Shown: positions 7,267-14,930, counted from the first letter of the stretch. The stretch: 39,998 bases of DNA from Streptomyces sp. NRRL S-118 (GCF_000716335.1 NZ_KL591002.1:47942-87939); one strand, 5' to 3'. Numbers and translations are program-made. Notes: a model not told the origin generated them from the sequence alone.

Positions 7267-7392
7267 GAAAGGCTCCTCACGGACGGCAGGACGCACGGTG
7301 TGTGCGTGCATGCCATGGTGCGCCGTGCGGAGCCCCGTGCGCAGTGGACCGTACGGGTGAGTTCGATCCGTCGCGGCCCGGGCCGGCGAATT

Positions 7393-7407
7393 GAGACGAT
7401 ACGTCTC
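7393..7407. promoter_or_regulatory. Palindromic operator between ddaH and the TetR gene
   Basis: GAGACG-ATA-CGTCTC is a perfect 6-3-6 inverted repeat of the type bound by TetR dimers. It covers the -35 zone of the likely leaderless tetR promoter (-10 TAGATT at 7423-7428, start codon at 7436). It lies about 125 nt upstream of the ddaH start, so binding could repress both directions. Confidence 0.65.
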
Positions 7408-7435
7408 GACTCGTACGGCTGTTAGATTGAGCCGC

Positions 7436-8062
7436 ATGGCAGAGACCAAGGCGCCCGACTCCACGCGCCGCAGCGAACGATCCCGCCGTGCCATCCACGC
7501 CGCCGCCCTCGCCCTCGTCGGCGAGGTCGGGTACGCGCGGACCACCATCGAGGGCATCGCCGCCCGCGCCGGCGTCGGCAAGCAGACCATCTACCGCTGG
7601 TGGCCCTCGAAGGCGGCCGTCCTGCTGGACGCCTCCCTGGAGCTCGCCCGGCAGGCCGAGGAGGCGGCCGGCTGCGAGGCCGGCGGCGGGCTCCCCGACA
7701 CCGGTGACCTGGAGGCGGACCTCAAGCTCGTGCTGCGCGCCACCGTGGACGAGATGAACCACCCGTCGTACGACGCCCCCGCCCGCGCCCTCGCCGCGGA
7801 GAGCGTGACCGACCCCGAGCTGTGTGCCCGGTTCGTCCGGGAGCTCCTGGAGCCCAGGCTCCAGCTGTTCGCGGACCGGCTGCGTGCCGCCCAGGAGGCC
7901 GGCCAGGTCCGTCCGGACGTGGACCCGCGCACCGCCCTGGAGCTGCTCACCGGCACGCTCGCCCACCGCTGGCTGATGCGCACCCTCCCGCTGACCCACG
8001 CGTACACCGACCGGATCGTCGAGTACACCCTGCGCGGCATCGGCCCCCGCCCGGCGGGCTGA
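7436..8062 (+). CDS. TetR/AcrR-family transcriptional regulator
   Basis: A 208-residue repressor. Residues ~10-57 form the three-helix DNA-binding domain. The HTH is read in GYARTTIEGIAARAGVGKQT followed by IYRWWPSKAAVL, a textbook TetR signature. The C-terminal part is helical and would bind ligand and dimerise; LRATVDEMNHPSYD and the later LLEPRLQLFADRLRAAQEAG resemble the TetR_C_11/AcrR-like class. ATG 7436 is taken as the start because it begins the conserved region and sits 7 nt after a TAGATT -10 hexamer, giving a leaderless message. The earlier in-frame TTG at 7391 lies inside the operator. The ligand is unknown; methylarginines are a guess from context only. Confidence 0.9.
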   Translation: MAETKAPDSTRRSERSRRAIHAAALALVGEVGYARTTIEGIAARAGVGKQTIYRWWPSKAAVLLDASLELARQAEEAAGCEAGGGLPDTGDLEADLKLVLRATVDEMNHPSYDAPARALAAESVTDPELCARFVRELLEPRLQLFADRLRAAQEAGQVRPDVDPRTALELLTGTLAHRWLMRTLPLTHAYTDRIVEYTLRGIGPRPAG

Positions 8063-8190
8063 CCAATCCCGACATAGCCGCCCATCACACCCCGCGGGCC
8101 CACCCCGGTTGGGGACTCCGGTCACCCGGGGCGCAGGATGGTGGGACCATGGCAGGGACCGCAGGGCTTGCAGCAGGTGTGAGGGGATAG

Positions 8191-8916
8191 ATGGGCGACG
8201 GTATCGGCCGCTACCGCGGCACGGAGAGCAAACTCGCGCACTGGCTGCGCCGGCGCCCGAGGAAACCCGCGGTCGACGTCCCGAGCCGCGAGGACCTGCT
8301 CCTCGCCACCGCCGATGCGGGCCTGCCCCTGGCCCCCGCCGCGTATCCCGTCGGCTACCGGTGCTCCTGCGAGCGCATCGGCTGTCCCACCCCGGCCCGC
8401 CATCCCGTCTCCTTCGCCTGGCAGACGCAGTCCACCACCGACCGCGCCCAGATCGAGCGGTGGGCCGAGAACCAGCCGCAGGCCAACTTCATCACCGCGA
8501 CCGGCATGGTCCACGACGTCCTCGACGTTCCGCTGGAGGCCGGTCGCGCCGCGTTGGAACGCCTTCTCGCCGAGGGCGTCGACGTCGGGCCGGTGGCCGA
8601 GTCCGGGGACGGCCGCATGCTCTTCTTCACCGCCACCCGCGGCACCCCGGAGGACGAGGACGAGTGGTGGCCGTGCGAGCTGGACTGCCACCCCGAGACC
8701 ATGGACGAGCACCCCGGCCTGCGCTGGCACTGCCGAGGCTCCTACGTCCTCGTACCGCCCGCGCGGCTCCCCGGTGATCTCGGCGTCGCCTGGGTGCGCG
8801 GCCCCGAGCACCCGCTGCCCGACCCGCTGACGCTGCTGGAGGCGCTCACCGACGCGTGCGCCCGCCACACCGACGAGCACGAGCACCACTCGGTCGCCTG
8901 GCCGCTGAGCCGCTGA
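8191..8916 (+). CDS. Prim-Pol-domain (bifunctional DNA primase/polymerase-like) protein, active site apparently degenerate
   Basis: A 241-residue protein with the layout of the Prim-Pol N-terminal family common in actinomycetes. It has an N-terminal cysteine/histidine patch (CSCERIGCPTPARHP), the conserved WAENQPQANFITATG segment, and a C-terminal half with LRWHCRGSYVLVPPARL ('H..G.YV..PPS') and VAWVRGPEHPLPDP. Active members carry an acidic D-x-D pair after the ATG segment. Here it reads DVLDVPLEAG, with the second acid replaced by proline, and the later His-bearing motif reads ESGDGRMLFF. Nucleotide transfer is therefore doubtful and a regulatory or DNA-binding role is more likely. The start at 8191 follows GAGGGG. 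Its stop lies inside a local duplication. Confidence 0.75.
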   Translation: MGDGIGRYRGTESKLAHWLRRRPRKPAVDVPSREDLLLATADAGLPLAPAAYPVGYRCSCERIGCPTPARHPVSFAWQTQSTTDRAQIERWAENQPQANFITATGMVHDVLDVPLEAGRAALERLLAEGVDVGPVAESGDGRMLFFTATRGTPEDEDEWWPCELDCHPETMDEHPGLRWHCRGSYVLVPPARLPGDLGVAWVRGPEHPLPDPLTLLEALTDACARHTDEHEHHSVAWPLSR

Positions 8917-9039
8917 GCGTCACGACCCCGTCGCCGAGGTCACGCCCTGGAGGCGGCCGGGGACCGTCGCCACGGCCGGACCGCTGAGCGTCACGACCCC
9001 GTCGCCGAGGTCACGCCCTGGAGGCGGCCGAGGACCGTC
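8910..9039. repeat. 71-nt-period tandem duplication spanning the ends of two convergent genes
   Basis: A 59-nt block at 8910-8968 recurs at 8981-9039 with one mismatch (8960 versus 9031). Each copy contains the CCGCTGA that ends the Prim-Pol gene and the reverse-strand TGA (8991-8993 in the right copy) that ends the lipoprotein gene. Before duplication the two stop codons would have stood about 3 nt apart. Confidence 0.9.
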
Positions 9040-9998
9040 ACCTGGTCGGAGGCCGCCCCGGCGGGCTTCACCTGGACCGCGAGACTGGCCACCCACTCCT
9101 TGGTGAGCGTGCTCTTCACCTCGCCCGTCATCAGCGCCCGCACCTCGGGGCTCACCTTCGGCCGGTAGCCCGGGGCCGCGGTCTGGCGGTCGAAGAAGCG
9201 GGTGGCGAAGAAGACCAGCGCACCGCCGTCCTCGGTCACGAGCCCGAGCGGCGCGTAGTCACCCGTGTCCAGCGGCTGGTCCACGTACTGCGTGGACAGT
9301 CCCGGCCGCCGCGCGACGCTCCGGCGCTCGTCCCGCCACGCCGTGGTGTGCGGGCCCGCCGCGAAGTGCGCGGGCTTCCCGGACCTGAGGTACTCGGTGT
9401 ACTCCTCGCTCAGGTCCTTCGGCGCCACCGCGACCGACGCGGAATCCGCCGCGACCGGCTCGGCCCACCCGTCGCCGTCCTTCCGGAACTCCGGCATCTC
9501 GTCCGGCGTGAGGATCGACAGGTACGCGACCTCCCACAGCTGCTGGGCGCTGTTGCGGACGAACAGGAGCACCCAGCGGGTGTCCCCCGCGCCCCGGTCG
9601 GTGTCGCGGTTGGAGTCGGTGTCCGCGACGAACCAGCGCGGCCAGCCCGCCTTCTTCGGGATGACGAACTCGGCGTCCGACAGCACCAGCGGCTGGTGCT
9701 TGGGGTTACCGCCGGGGCTGGTGATGCTGCGCGACTTCAGCCCCGCCTGGTTGATGGCGCCGAGCGCGCCGGTGACCCGGCCCGCGTCCAGGTCCGGGTC
9801 GTACGCCTTGTCGGCCGCGTTGTACGCCGCGGTGAAGTCCTTCAGCGCCTGCGCGGCCTCAGCCTTCGTGGCCGCCGGGACGACCTCCAGCTCGCCGTGC
9901 ACCGTCACGCACCCGCTCGCCGTCAGCGCCAGCACCGTCGCCATCGTCACCGACGCGAGCCCCGCCGCCCGGCCTCGACCCCGACCCAGCCTTCTCAT
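8991..9998 (-). CDS. Putative lipoprotein of unknown function
   Basis: A 335-residue exported protein. The N-terminus has a basic stretch, a hydrophobic core and the lipobox TASGC, with the lipidated cysteine at residue 30, followed by a helical KAEAAQALKDFTAAYNAADKA segment. No enzymatic motif is recognised. The body alternates short strands and helices and contains GWPRWFVADTDSN and RWVLLFVRNSAQQLWEVAYL, resembling uncharacterised Streptomyces substrate-binding or NTF2-like lipoproteins. The start at 9998 is backed by AAGG 6 nt upstream. Its first 46 codons overlap the 3' end of efeU in another frame (140 nt), which is unusually long. It lies at the end of the efe iron operon, so a role in metal uptake is possible but unproven. 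Confidence 0.7.
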   Translation of the reverse strand: MRRLGRGRGRAAGLASVTMATVLALTASGCVTVHGELEVVPAATKAEAAQALKDFTAAYNAADKAYDPDLDAGRVTGALGAINQAGLKSRSITSPGGNPKHQPLVLSDAEFVIPKKAGWPRWFVADTDSNRDTDRGAGDTRWVLLFVRNSAQQLWEVAYLSILTPDEMPEFRKDGDGWAEPVAADSASVAVAPKDLSEEYTEYLRSGKPAHFAAGPHTTAWRDERRSVARRPGLSTQYVDQPLDTGDYAPLGLVTEDGGALVFFATRFFDRQTAAPGYRPKVSPEVRALMTGEVKSTLTKEWVASLAVQVKPAGAASDQVTVLGRLQGVTSATGS

Positions 9999-10842
9999 CG
10001 GTTGCCTTCTGCTCCTCGACCCCCACTGACCGTCCGAACCCTACCGGGGCCAGGAACAGCGCGAGCGCCGGGACCAGATACAGCGCCCACACCGTGACCT
10101 GGAGGACCGTCGGGTCCGGCTGGAAGTTGAAGACGCCCTTCAGCAGCGTGCCGTACCAGCTGTCCGGCGGGACCGCCGTGCTGACGTCGAACGCCTTGTC
10201 CGCCAGGCCGCCGAGGAACCGGGCCTCCTGCAGGTCGTGCACGCCGTAGGCCAGCACACCGGCCGCGACCACGACCAGCATCCCGCCGGTCCAGGCGAAG
10301 AACCGCGCCAGGTCGATCCGTACCGCGCCCCGGTAGAACAGCCAGCCCAGCAGCACCGCCGTGGCGATGCCCAGCAGCACCCCCGACAGCGGCTCCGCCG
10401 AGCCCGCCTCGTCGGCCGCCGCGCGCACCGACGCCCAGACGAACAGCGCCGTTTCCAGGCCCTCCCGGCCCACCGCGAGGAACGCGGTGGCCACCAGGGC
10501 GCCCGTGCCGACCCGGAGCGCCGCGTCGAGCCGCCCGTGCAGCTCCGCCTTCAAGTGCCGCGCGGTGCGCCGCATCCAGAAGACCATCCACGTCACCAGC
10601 ACCACGGCGAGGATGGACAGCGAGCCGCCGAGCAGCTCCTGGGCCTCGAACGTCAGCTCCTGGGAGCCGAATTCGAGGAGGCAGCCGAAGGCCAGCGACA
10701 GTCCCGCCGCGATGCCGACACCGGCCCACACCGGCCTCAGCGCGTCCCGCCGGCCGGTCTTCACGAGGTACGCGACGAGGATGCAGACGACCAGGGACGC
10801 CTCCAGCCCCTCGCGCAGCCCTATCAGGTAGTTGCCGAACAT
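9859..10842 (-). CDS. efeU: Ferrous iron permease EfeU (FTR1 family)
   Basis: A 327-residue inner-membrane iron permease of the FTR1/Fip1 family. Both hallmark REGLE motifs that line the iron path are present: GLREGLEASLVV at the N-terminus and AVGREGLETALFVW mid-protein. Seven or so hydrophobic helices end near residue 275 (LYLVPALALFLAPVGFG). The following ~48 residues are a Gly/Asp/Arg-rich tail with no resemblance to the family, and this tail is coded where the downstream lipoprotein gene begins. Either the natural stop has been lost by frameshift or the tail is tolerated. It is the third gene of efeO-efeB-efeU on the minus strand, 15 nt after efeB. Confidence 0.9.
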   Translation of the reverse strand: MFGNYLIGLREGLEASLVVCILVAYLVKTGRRDALRPVWAGVGIAAGLSLAFGCLLEFGSQELTFEAQELLGGSLSILAVVLVTWMVFWMRRTARHLKAELHGRLDAALRVGTGALVATAFLAVGREGLETALFVWASVRAAADEAGSAEPLSGVLLGIATAVLLGWLFYRGAVRIDLARFFAWTGGMLVVVAAGVLAYGVHDLQEARFLGGLADKAFDVSTAVPPDSWYGTLLKGVFNFQPDPTVLQVTVWALYLVPALALFLAPVGFGRSVGVEEQKATDEKAGSGSRPGGGARVGDDGDGAGADGERVRDGARRAGGRPGGHEG

Positions 10843-10857
10843 TCCGCCCCCGTCCCC

Positions 10858-12108
10858 TCAGGTGAACAGCGCCCGGCCCCACCAGTCGTCCGCGCCGCGG
10901 ACGCCCGGCGGGACGGCGAAGAGCGCCGAACCCACGTGCTGGATGTACTCGTTGAGCACATCGTGCCGTGCCAGCTGTGTCTGCACCGGGATGAAGCCGG
11001 TGCGCACGTCCCGCTGGTACGCCAGGAAGAACAGTCCCGCGTCCAGCCGGCCCAGGCCGTCCGTGCCGTCGGTGAACGAGTAGCCGCGGCGCAGCATCCG
11101 CGCCCCGCCGTTGGAGGCGGGGTGCGCGAGGCGCACGTGGGACTCCGGTTTCATCGCCGGCAGGAACGGCTCGTCGTGCTCCTTCGCCCTGCCGACGGGG
11201 GCACCCTCGCGTTTGTCGCGGCCGAAGATGTCCTCCTGCTCCTGGAGCGGGGTGCGGTCCCAGGTCTCGACGTTCATCCGGATGCGGCGGGCCACCAGGT
11301 ACGAGCCGCCGGCCATCCACCGCGGGCCGTCCTGCGGCGCCACCCACACGTGCTCGTCCAGCGCGGCGGTGTCGGTGCCGGCGATGTTGCGGGTGCCGTC
11401 CTTGAAGCCGAAGAGGTTCCGCGGGGTCTGCGCGTCGGGCGTCGTCGAGGACGTCTTGCCGAACCCGAGCTGCGACCAGCGCACCGCGACCCTGCCGAAC
11501 CCGATGCGGGCCAGGTTGCGGATGGCGTGGACCGCCACCTGCGGGTCGTCCGCGCACGCCTGGACGCACAGGTCGCCGCCGCTGCGGGCCTCGTCCAGGT
11601 TGTCCCCGGGGAACGGCGGCAGACCGGCCAGGGCCGCCGGGCGCCGGGCGGCCAGCCCGAAGCGGCCGTCGAACAGGGACGGGCCGAATCCGATGGTGAG
11701 GGTGAGGCGCGACGGCTTGAGGCCCAGCGCCTCGCCGGTGTCGTCCGGCGGCGCCTCGGGCAGCCCGCCGTACGCGCCCTCGCCGACCTCGCGGCCCTCG
11801 GTCAGCCGCTCGGCCGCCCGCGTCCACTCCTTCAGCAGCCGCACCAGCGCGGCGCGGTCCTCCGTCGTCACGTCGAACGCCGCGAAGTGCAGCCGGTCCT
11901 GCACGGGGGTGGCGATGCCGGCCTGGTGGGCGCCGTGGAACGGCACGGCCGCACCGCCGTCGGCGGCCGGGGCCGCCCCCTGCGTGCCGCGCGTGACGGC
12001 GACGGCGGCGCCGCCGGCCGCCGCCCCGAGGGCGAGGCCCGCGCCGCTCCACCCGAGCAGGGACCGCCGCGACGGTCCGCGCTGTCCGCCGGTGTCGATG
12101 TCCGTCAC
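10858..12108 (-). CDS. efeB: EfeB, Tat-exported DyP-type heme peroxidase/deferrochelatase
   Basis: A 416-residue protein. The N-terminus carries a twin-arginine signal (PSRRSLLGWSGAGLALG, arginines 14-15), so it is exported folded with heme. The DyP-peroxidase signature GFKDGTRN (GxxDG) lies near residue 235, and the conserved late block MLRRGYSFTDGTDGLGRLDA gives the heme-side strand. In the Efe system it oxidises Fe(II) for EfeU and can take iron from heme. The start is GTG 12108, 6 nt after the efeO stop, with only a weak AGTAGG ribosome site, which suggests translational coupling. It is controlled as part of the operon by the iron box upstream of efeO. Confidence 0.93.
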   Translation of the reverse strand: MTDIDTGGQRGPSRRSLLGWSGAGLALGAAAGGAAVAVTRGTQGAAPAADGGAAVPFHGAHQAGIATPVQDRLHFAAFDVTTEDRAALVRLLKEWTRAAERLTEGREVGEGAYGGLPEAPPDDTGEALGLKPSRLTLTIGFGPSLFDGRFGLAARRPAALAGLPPFPGDNLDEARSGGDLCVQACADDPQVAVHAIRNLARIGFGRVAVRWSQLGFGKTSSTTPDAQTPRNLFGFKDGTRNIAGTDTAALDEHVWVAPQDGPRWMAGGSYLVARRIRMNVETWDRTPLQEQEDIFGRDKREGAPVGRAKEHDEPFLPAMKPESHVRLAHPASNGGARMLRRGYSFTDGTDGLGRLDAGLFFLAYQRDVRTGFIPVQTQLARHDVLNEYIQHVGSALFAVPPGVRGADDWWGRALFT

Positions 12109-12114
12109 GGTGGC

Positions 12115-13254
12115 CTACTTCACGACCGCGGCGGCGAGCTTGGACAGCGGCTCCGCCAGCGCGTTCACGCCGTCCGAGAGCTCCTTGCGCTGCTCCGCGC
12201 CGACCTTGTCGTACGGCCTGAAGTCGTACGACGCCTTGTCCGCACGGTATGTGTCGAGCAGGGCGTTCAACGAGCCGAACTGGCGGTCGAGTTCGGCGAC
12301 GAGCGCGGGGTCGTTCTTCGAGGCGACCGGCTTGAGCAGCTCGTACGACTTCTGCGCGCCCTCGACGTTCGCCTTGAAGTCGACCAGGTCGGTGTGGGAG
12401 TACCGTTCCTCCTCGCCGGTGACCTTGCCGGTGGCGACCTCGTCCAGCAGCTCCTTGGCGCCGTTGGCCATGGAGGTGGGCGTGATCTCGGCCTTGCCGA
12501 CCCGCTTCACCCAGTCGGCCAGGTCCTTGTCGAGGGTGTCGGCCAGCGCCGCCGCCCCGGGACCGAGCTTCTTCTCCTGCCACAGCGCCTTCTCCAGGCG
12601 GTGCCAGCCCGTCCACTCCTGGCCCGGCTCCAGGCCGTCCTCGCGGACGTCGACCTTCGGGTCGATGTCGCCGAACGACTCGGCGACCGGCTCGGTGCGC
12701 TCCCAGCCGATGCGGGAGGCGGCGTACGCCTTCTTCGCGCCCTCGATGTCACCCGCGCGCACGGCGTCGGTGAAGACCTTCACCCTGGGCAGGGTCTCGT
12801 CGGCCTGCTGCTGGACGTACTGGCGGTACGCGGCGACGGCGGCGTCCATCTCGGGGGAGCGGGCCGCGGCCTTGCCGCCGGTGACGGTGACCTTCTGGCG
12901 GATGCCGTCGCCCTTCATGCCGGGCTTGCACGCGATCTCGTAGTCACCGGCCTTCACCTCGGCGGTGATGGTGGCCTTGGTGCCGGGACCGATGTTCTCG
13001 CGTTCGGTGACGATCCGGTCGTCGGGGAAGAGGAGGTAGACCTCGGTCACCTTGGAGCCCTTGTTCTCCACGGACAGCCGCACGTGCCCGGCGGGGAACT
13101 CCTTCTTCGACACCTCGCAGGCGTCGTCCTTCGCGACGACCTGGACGGCGCCGTCGCCGCCCTTGGCGTCGCTCTTCTCCGCGCACCCCGCGACGGCGGT
13201 CAGAGCGGCCAGGGTGGCGGCGGCGGTGACGACGGACGGACGGACCGGTCGCAT
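12115..13254 (-). CDS. efeO: EfeO, periplasmic/surface iron-binding component with cupredoxin and imelysin (M75) domains
   Basis: A 379-residue lipoprotein. The signal ends in the lipobox AVAGC (Cys24). Residues ~35-120 form a cupredoxin-like domain (ACEVSKKEFPAGHVRLSVEN ... GDYEIACKPGM). Residues ~130-375 form the M75/imelysin helical domain, with the HxxE motif in TGWHRLEKALW. It is thought to bind extracellular iron and hand it to EfeB/EfeU. The start ATG has GGAG 5 nt upstream. It is the first gene of the operon and directly follows a promoter with a DmdR/DtxR-type box (13310-13328), so expression should rise when iron is scarce. Confidence 0.93.
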   Translation of the reverse strand: MRPVRPSVVTAAATLAALTAVAGCAEKSDAKGGDGAVQVVAKDDACEVSKKEFPAGHVRLSVENKGSKVTEVYLLFPDDRIVTERENIGPGTKATITAEVKAGDYEIACKPGMKGDGIRQKVTVTGGKAAARSPEMDAAVAAYRQYVQQQADETLPRVKVFTDAVRAGDIEGAKKAYAASRIGWERTEPVAESFGDIDPKVDVREDGLEPGQEWTGWHRLEKALWQEKKLGPGAAALADTLDKDLADWVKRVGKAEITPTSMANGAKELLDEVATGKVTGEEERYSHTDLVDFKANVEGAQKSYELLKPVASKNDPALVAELDRQFGSLNALLDTYRADKASYDFRPYDKVGAEQRKELSDGVNALAEPLSKLAAAVVK

Positions 13255-13309
13255 ACGTACTCCGTGAGGGAAGACTGCTCGGAGGGCCCGGACAGAGGGG
13301 TGGGAGAAG

Positions 13310-13351
13310 TGAGGTCTGCCTAACTTATGGGAGCCTTACAAGGATTCGACA
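13310..13351 (-). promoter_or_regulatory. Iron-box promoter of the efeO-efeB-efeU operon
   Basis: TGAGGTCTGCCTAACTTAT (13310-13328; reverse strand ATAAGTTAGGCAGACCTCA) matches 14 of 19 positions of the actinomycete DmdR/DtxR iron box TTAGGTTAGGCTAACCTAA. A -10 hexamer TAAGTT (13322-13327, minus strand) overlaps it. A TGTCGA at 13346-13351 sits 18 nt upstream as a -35. Fe-loaded DmdR would therefore block RNA polymerase. Confidence 0.7.
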
Positions 13352-13472
13352 CGAGGCGGTCACAGGAGCCCCATGGGCGCCCCAGAACGCGGTCAAGTGC
13401 TGGTCAAGCCGCCCGATTCGACCCCTTGTCCCGCCGGGCGGAGCGTCCTGCGCCACGTGTTTGAATGCCCCG

Positions 13473-14123
13473 GTGAACATTGCCCACGACGTCCTGGCCG
13501 TCTTCTGCGCCGCAGACGGGCGGTACGGAAACCTCCTCGGCGTCGTACGCGACGGCCGCGTCTGCCCCGACGAGGCGTCCCGCCGGGCGCTCGCGCGGGA
13601 CCTCGGCTTCAGCGAGACCGTGTTCGTCGACGACCCCGAGCGCGGCGCCGTGGACATCCACACCCCGACCGTGCGCCTGCCCTTCGCCGGGCACCCGGTC
13701 GTGGGAGCCGCCTGGCTGCTCGACCTGGAGGTGGTGAACCCGCCCGCGGGCGAGGTGTGGGTGCGCCACGACGGCGAGTTCACCTGGATCACCGCCCGCC
13801 CGGAGTGGGCCCCGCCGCGCACCCTGCGGCAGTACGCGTCGGCCGCCGAGGTCGAGGCGCTCGACGTGCCGCCGCCGGGCGACTGGGTGTACGCCTGGGC
13901 GTGGGAGGACGAGGCGGCCGGCCGCGTCCGGGCGCGGGCGTTCCCGGGACGCGGCGACGGCATCGACGAGGACGAGGCGACGGGCGCCGCGGCCCTGCTG
14001 CTCAGCGCCCGGCTGAACCGGGCGCTGAACATCACGCAGGGCCGGGGGTCGCAACTGCTGACGGCCCCCGGCCCCGACGGCTTCATCGAACTCGGCGGTC
14101 GCGTACGGGAGATCAGGCGCTGA
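13473..14123 (+). CDS. PhzF-family isomerase/epimerase-like protein, short form
   Basis: A 216-residue cytosolic protein of the PhzF/YddE fold. The N-terminal lobe contains the equivalent of the catalytic glutamate in GFSETVFVDD and the family signature TPTVRLPFAGHPVVGAAWLL. The C-terminal lobe contains DEDEATGAAALLLSARLNRA, the usual '(E)(D)PATGSAA..L' block, and TQGRGSQLLTAPG. Members are usually 260-300 residues, so this is a compact version. The start is GTG 13473; TTG 13461 in the same frame is possible and neither has a good ribosome site. It is divergent from efeO and ends 11 nt inside the heme oxygenase gene on the other strand. The substrate is unknown; phenazine synthesis is not implied. 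Confidence 0.8.
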   Translation: MNIAHDVLAVFCAADGRYGNLLGVVRDGRVCPDEASRRALARDLGFSETVFVDDPERGAVDIHTPTVRLPFAGHPVVGAAWLLDLEVVNPPAGEVWVRHDGEFTWITARPEWAPPRTLRQYASAAEVEALDVPPPGDWVYAWAWEDEAAGRVRARAFPGRGDGIDEDEATGAAALLLSARLNRALNITQGRGSQLLTAPGPDGFIELGGRVREIRR

Positions 14124-14778
14124 GCGGGAACTCCGAGCCGAGCTCCCGGAAGACCGCGCCGTTGAAGTCGAAGGCGCGCTTGCACTCGTCGACGATCCGC
14201 TGCTTCTCCAGGTCGTCCGCGTCGACCCGGTCCAGCAGCTCGCGGTAACCGCGCTTGAACGCCGCCGGGTTGGGGATCTGCTCGAAGACGTAGAACCGCA
14301 CGCCGTCGCCCTTGCGCGCGAAGCCCCACGTCCGCTCCGCCTTGTCACGGATGATCTGGCCGCCGGACAGGTCGCCGAGGTAGCGGGTGTAGTGGTGCGC
14401 CACGTACCCCGCCGGCCAGGTGCGGGCGCACTCCTCGATGCGGGCGGCGTACGCGGCGGTCGCCGGCAGCGCCGTCGCCGCGGTACGCCAGCCGTCGCCG
14501 CGCAGGTGCTCCAGGTCGCGCTCCAGCGCGGCGGTGCGGAAGAGCTCGGGCTGTATGAACGGGCCCGCCACCCTGTCCTGCGCCAGCGGGCCGGCGGCGC
14601 CCTCCAGGGCCCGGTACACGAACCACAGCTGCTCGGTGTACCGGGCGTAGGCCTCCACGCCCAGCCGGCCCCCGAGCAGGTCGCTCATGAAGGCCGAGCT
14701 CTCCGCCTCGGTGTGCTGCTGGTGCGAGGCCGTGCGGATGAGCGTCGAGAAGGGGGTGACGGTGGCGCGTGCGTCCAA
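14113..14778 (-). CDS. Biliverdin-producing heme oxygenase
   Basis: A 221-residue cytosolic HmuO-like heme oxygenase that opens heme to biliverdin, CO and Fe(II). The proximal heme ligand is the histidine in LIRTASHQQHTEAE, and the flexible distal helix is YLGDLSGGQII; both are diagnostic. The C-terminal FDFNGAVFREL is also conserved. The start is read as TTG 14778 with GGGAGG 6 nt upstream, giving the usual family length. There is no ATG between the signal and the conserved region. An iron-box promoter lies 80 nt upstream, so it should be induced by iron starvation together with efeO. Its stop overlaps the PhzF-like gene by 11 nt. Confidence 0.92.
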   Translation of the reverse strand: MDARATVTPFSTLIRTASHQQHTEAESSAFMSDLLGGRLGVEAYARYTEQLWFVYRALEGAAGPLAQDRVAGPFIQPELFRTAALERDLEHLRGDGWRTAATALPATAAYAARIEECARTWPAGYVAHHYTRYLGDLSGGQIIRDKAERTWGFARKGDGVRFYVFEQIPNPAAFKRGYRELLDRVDADDLEKQRIVDECKRAFDFNGAVFRELGSEFPLSA

Positions 14779-14854
14779 GGCGGGCCTCCCGGGCCGAGGG
14801 GACGGGGAGTGGCAGCCGGACCCGCCGGAGCGCGCCCGGAGGCCACCACCGCCG

Positions 14855-14884
14855 ATCATCCCCGCTTAGGCTTACCTAAGTCAA
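14855..14884 (-). promoter_or_regulatory. Iron-box promoter of the heme oxygenase gene
   Basis: On the minus strand TTGACT (14879-14884) and GATGAT (14855-14860) are 18 nt apart, a good -35/-10 pair. The spacer is filled by an iron box, palindromic core CTTAGGCTTACCTAAG (14865-14880), with about 14 of 19 matches to the DmdR/DtxR consensus. A second, split half-site (GGTAAAAAGCCTA, 14905-14917) follows upstream. Confidence 0.75.
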
Positions 14885-14930
14885 CGGGATCCCGACGGTC
14901 CGTCGGTAAAAAGCCTACCCACCCCGCGCC

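Noticed and set aside
8910..9039. 59-nt duplicated block considered as attL/attR of an integrated element
   Set aside because: The copies are nearly adjacent (71-nt period) with nothing between them that could be an element, and no integrase or tRNA gene is near.
10237..13323. 1028-residue plus-strand open frame opposite the efe genes
   Set aside because: It is antisense to efeU, efeB and efeO, which have complete family motifs. Its composition (Arg, Gly, His, Val, Leu without fold) is the usual GC-rich shadow.
13373..14248. 291-residue plus-strand frame over the PhzF-like gene
   Set aside because: The PhzF-like frame starting at 13473 carries the conserved family blocks; the longer frame is arginine-rich shadow.
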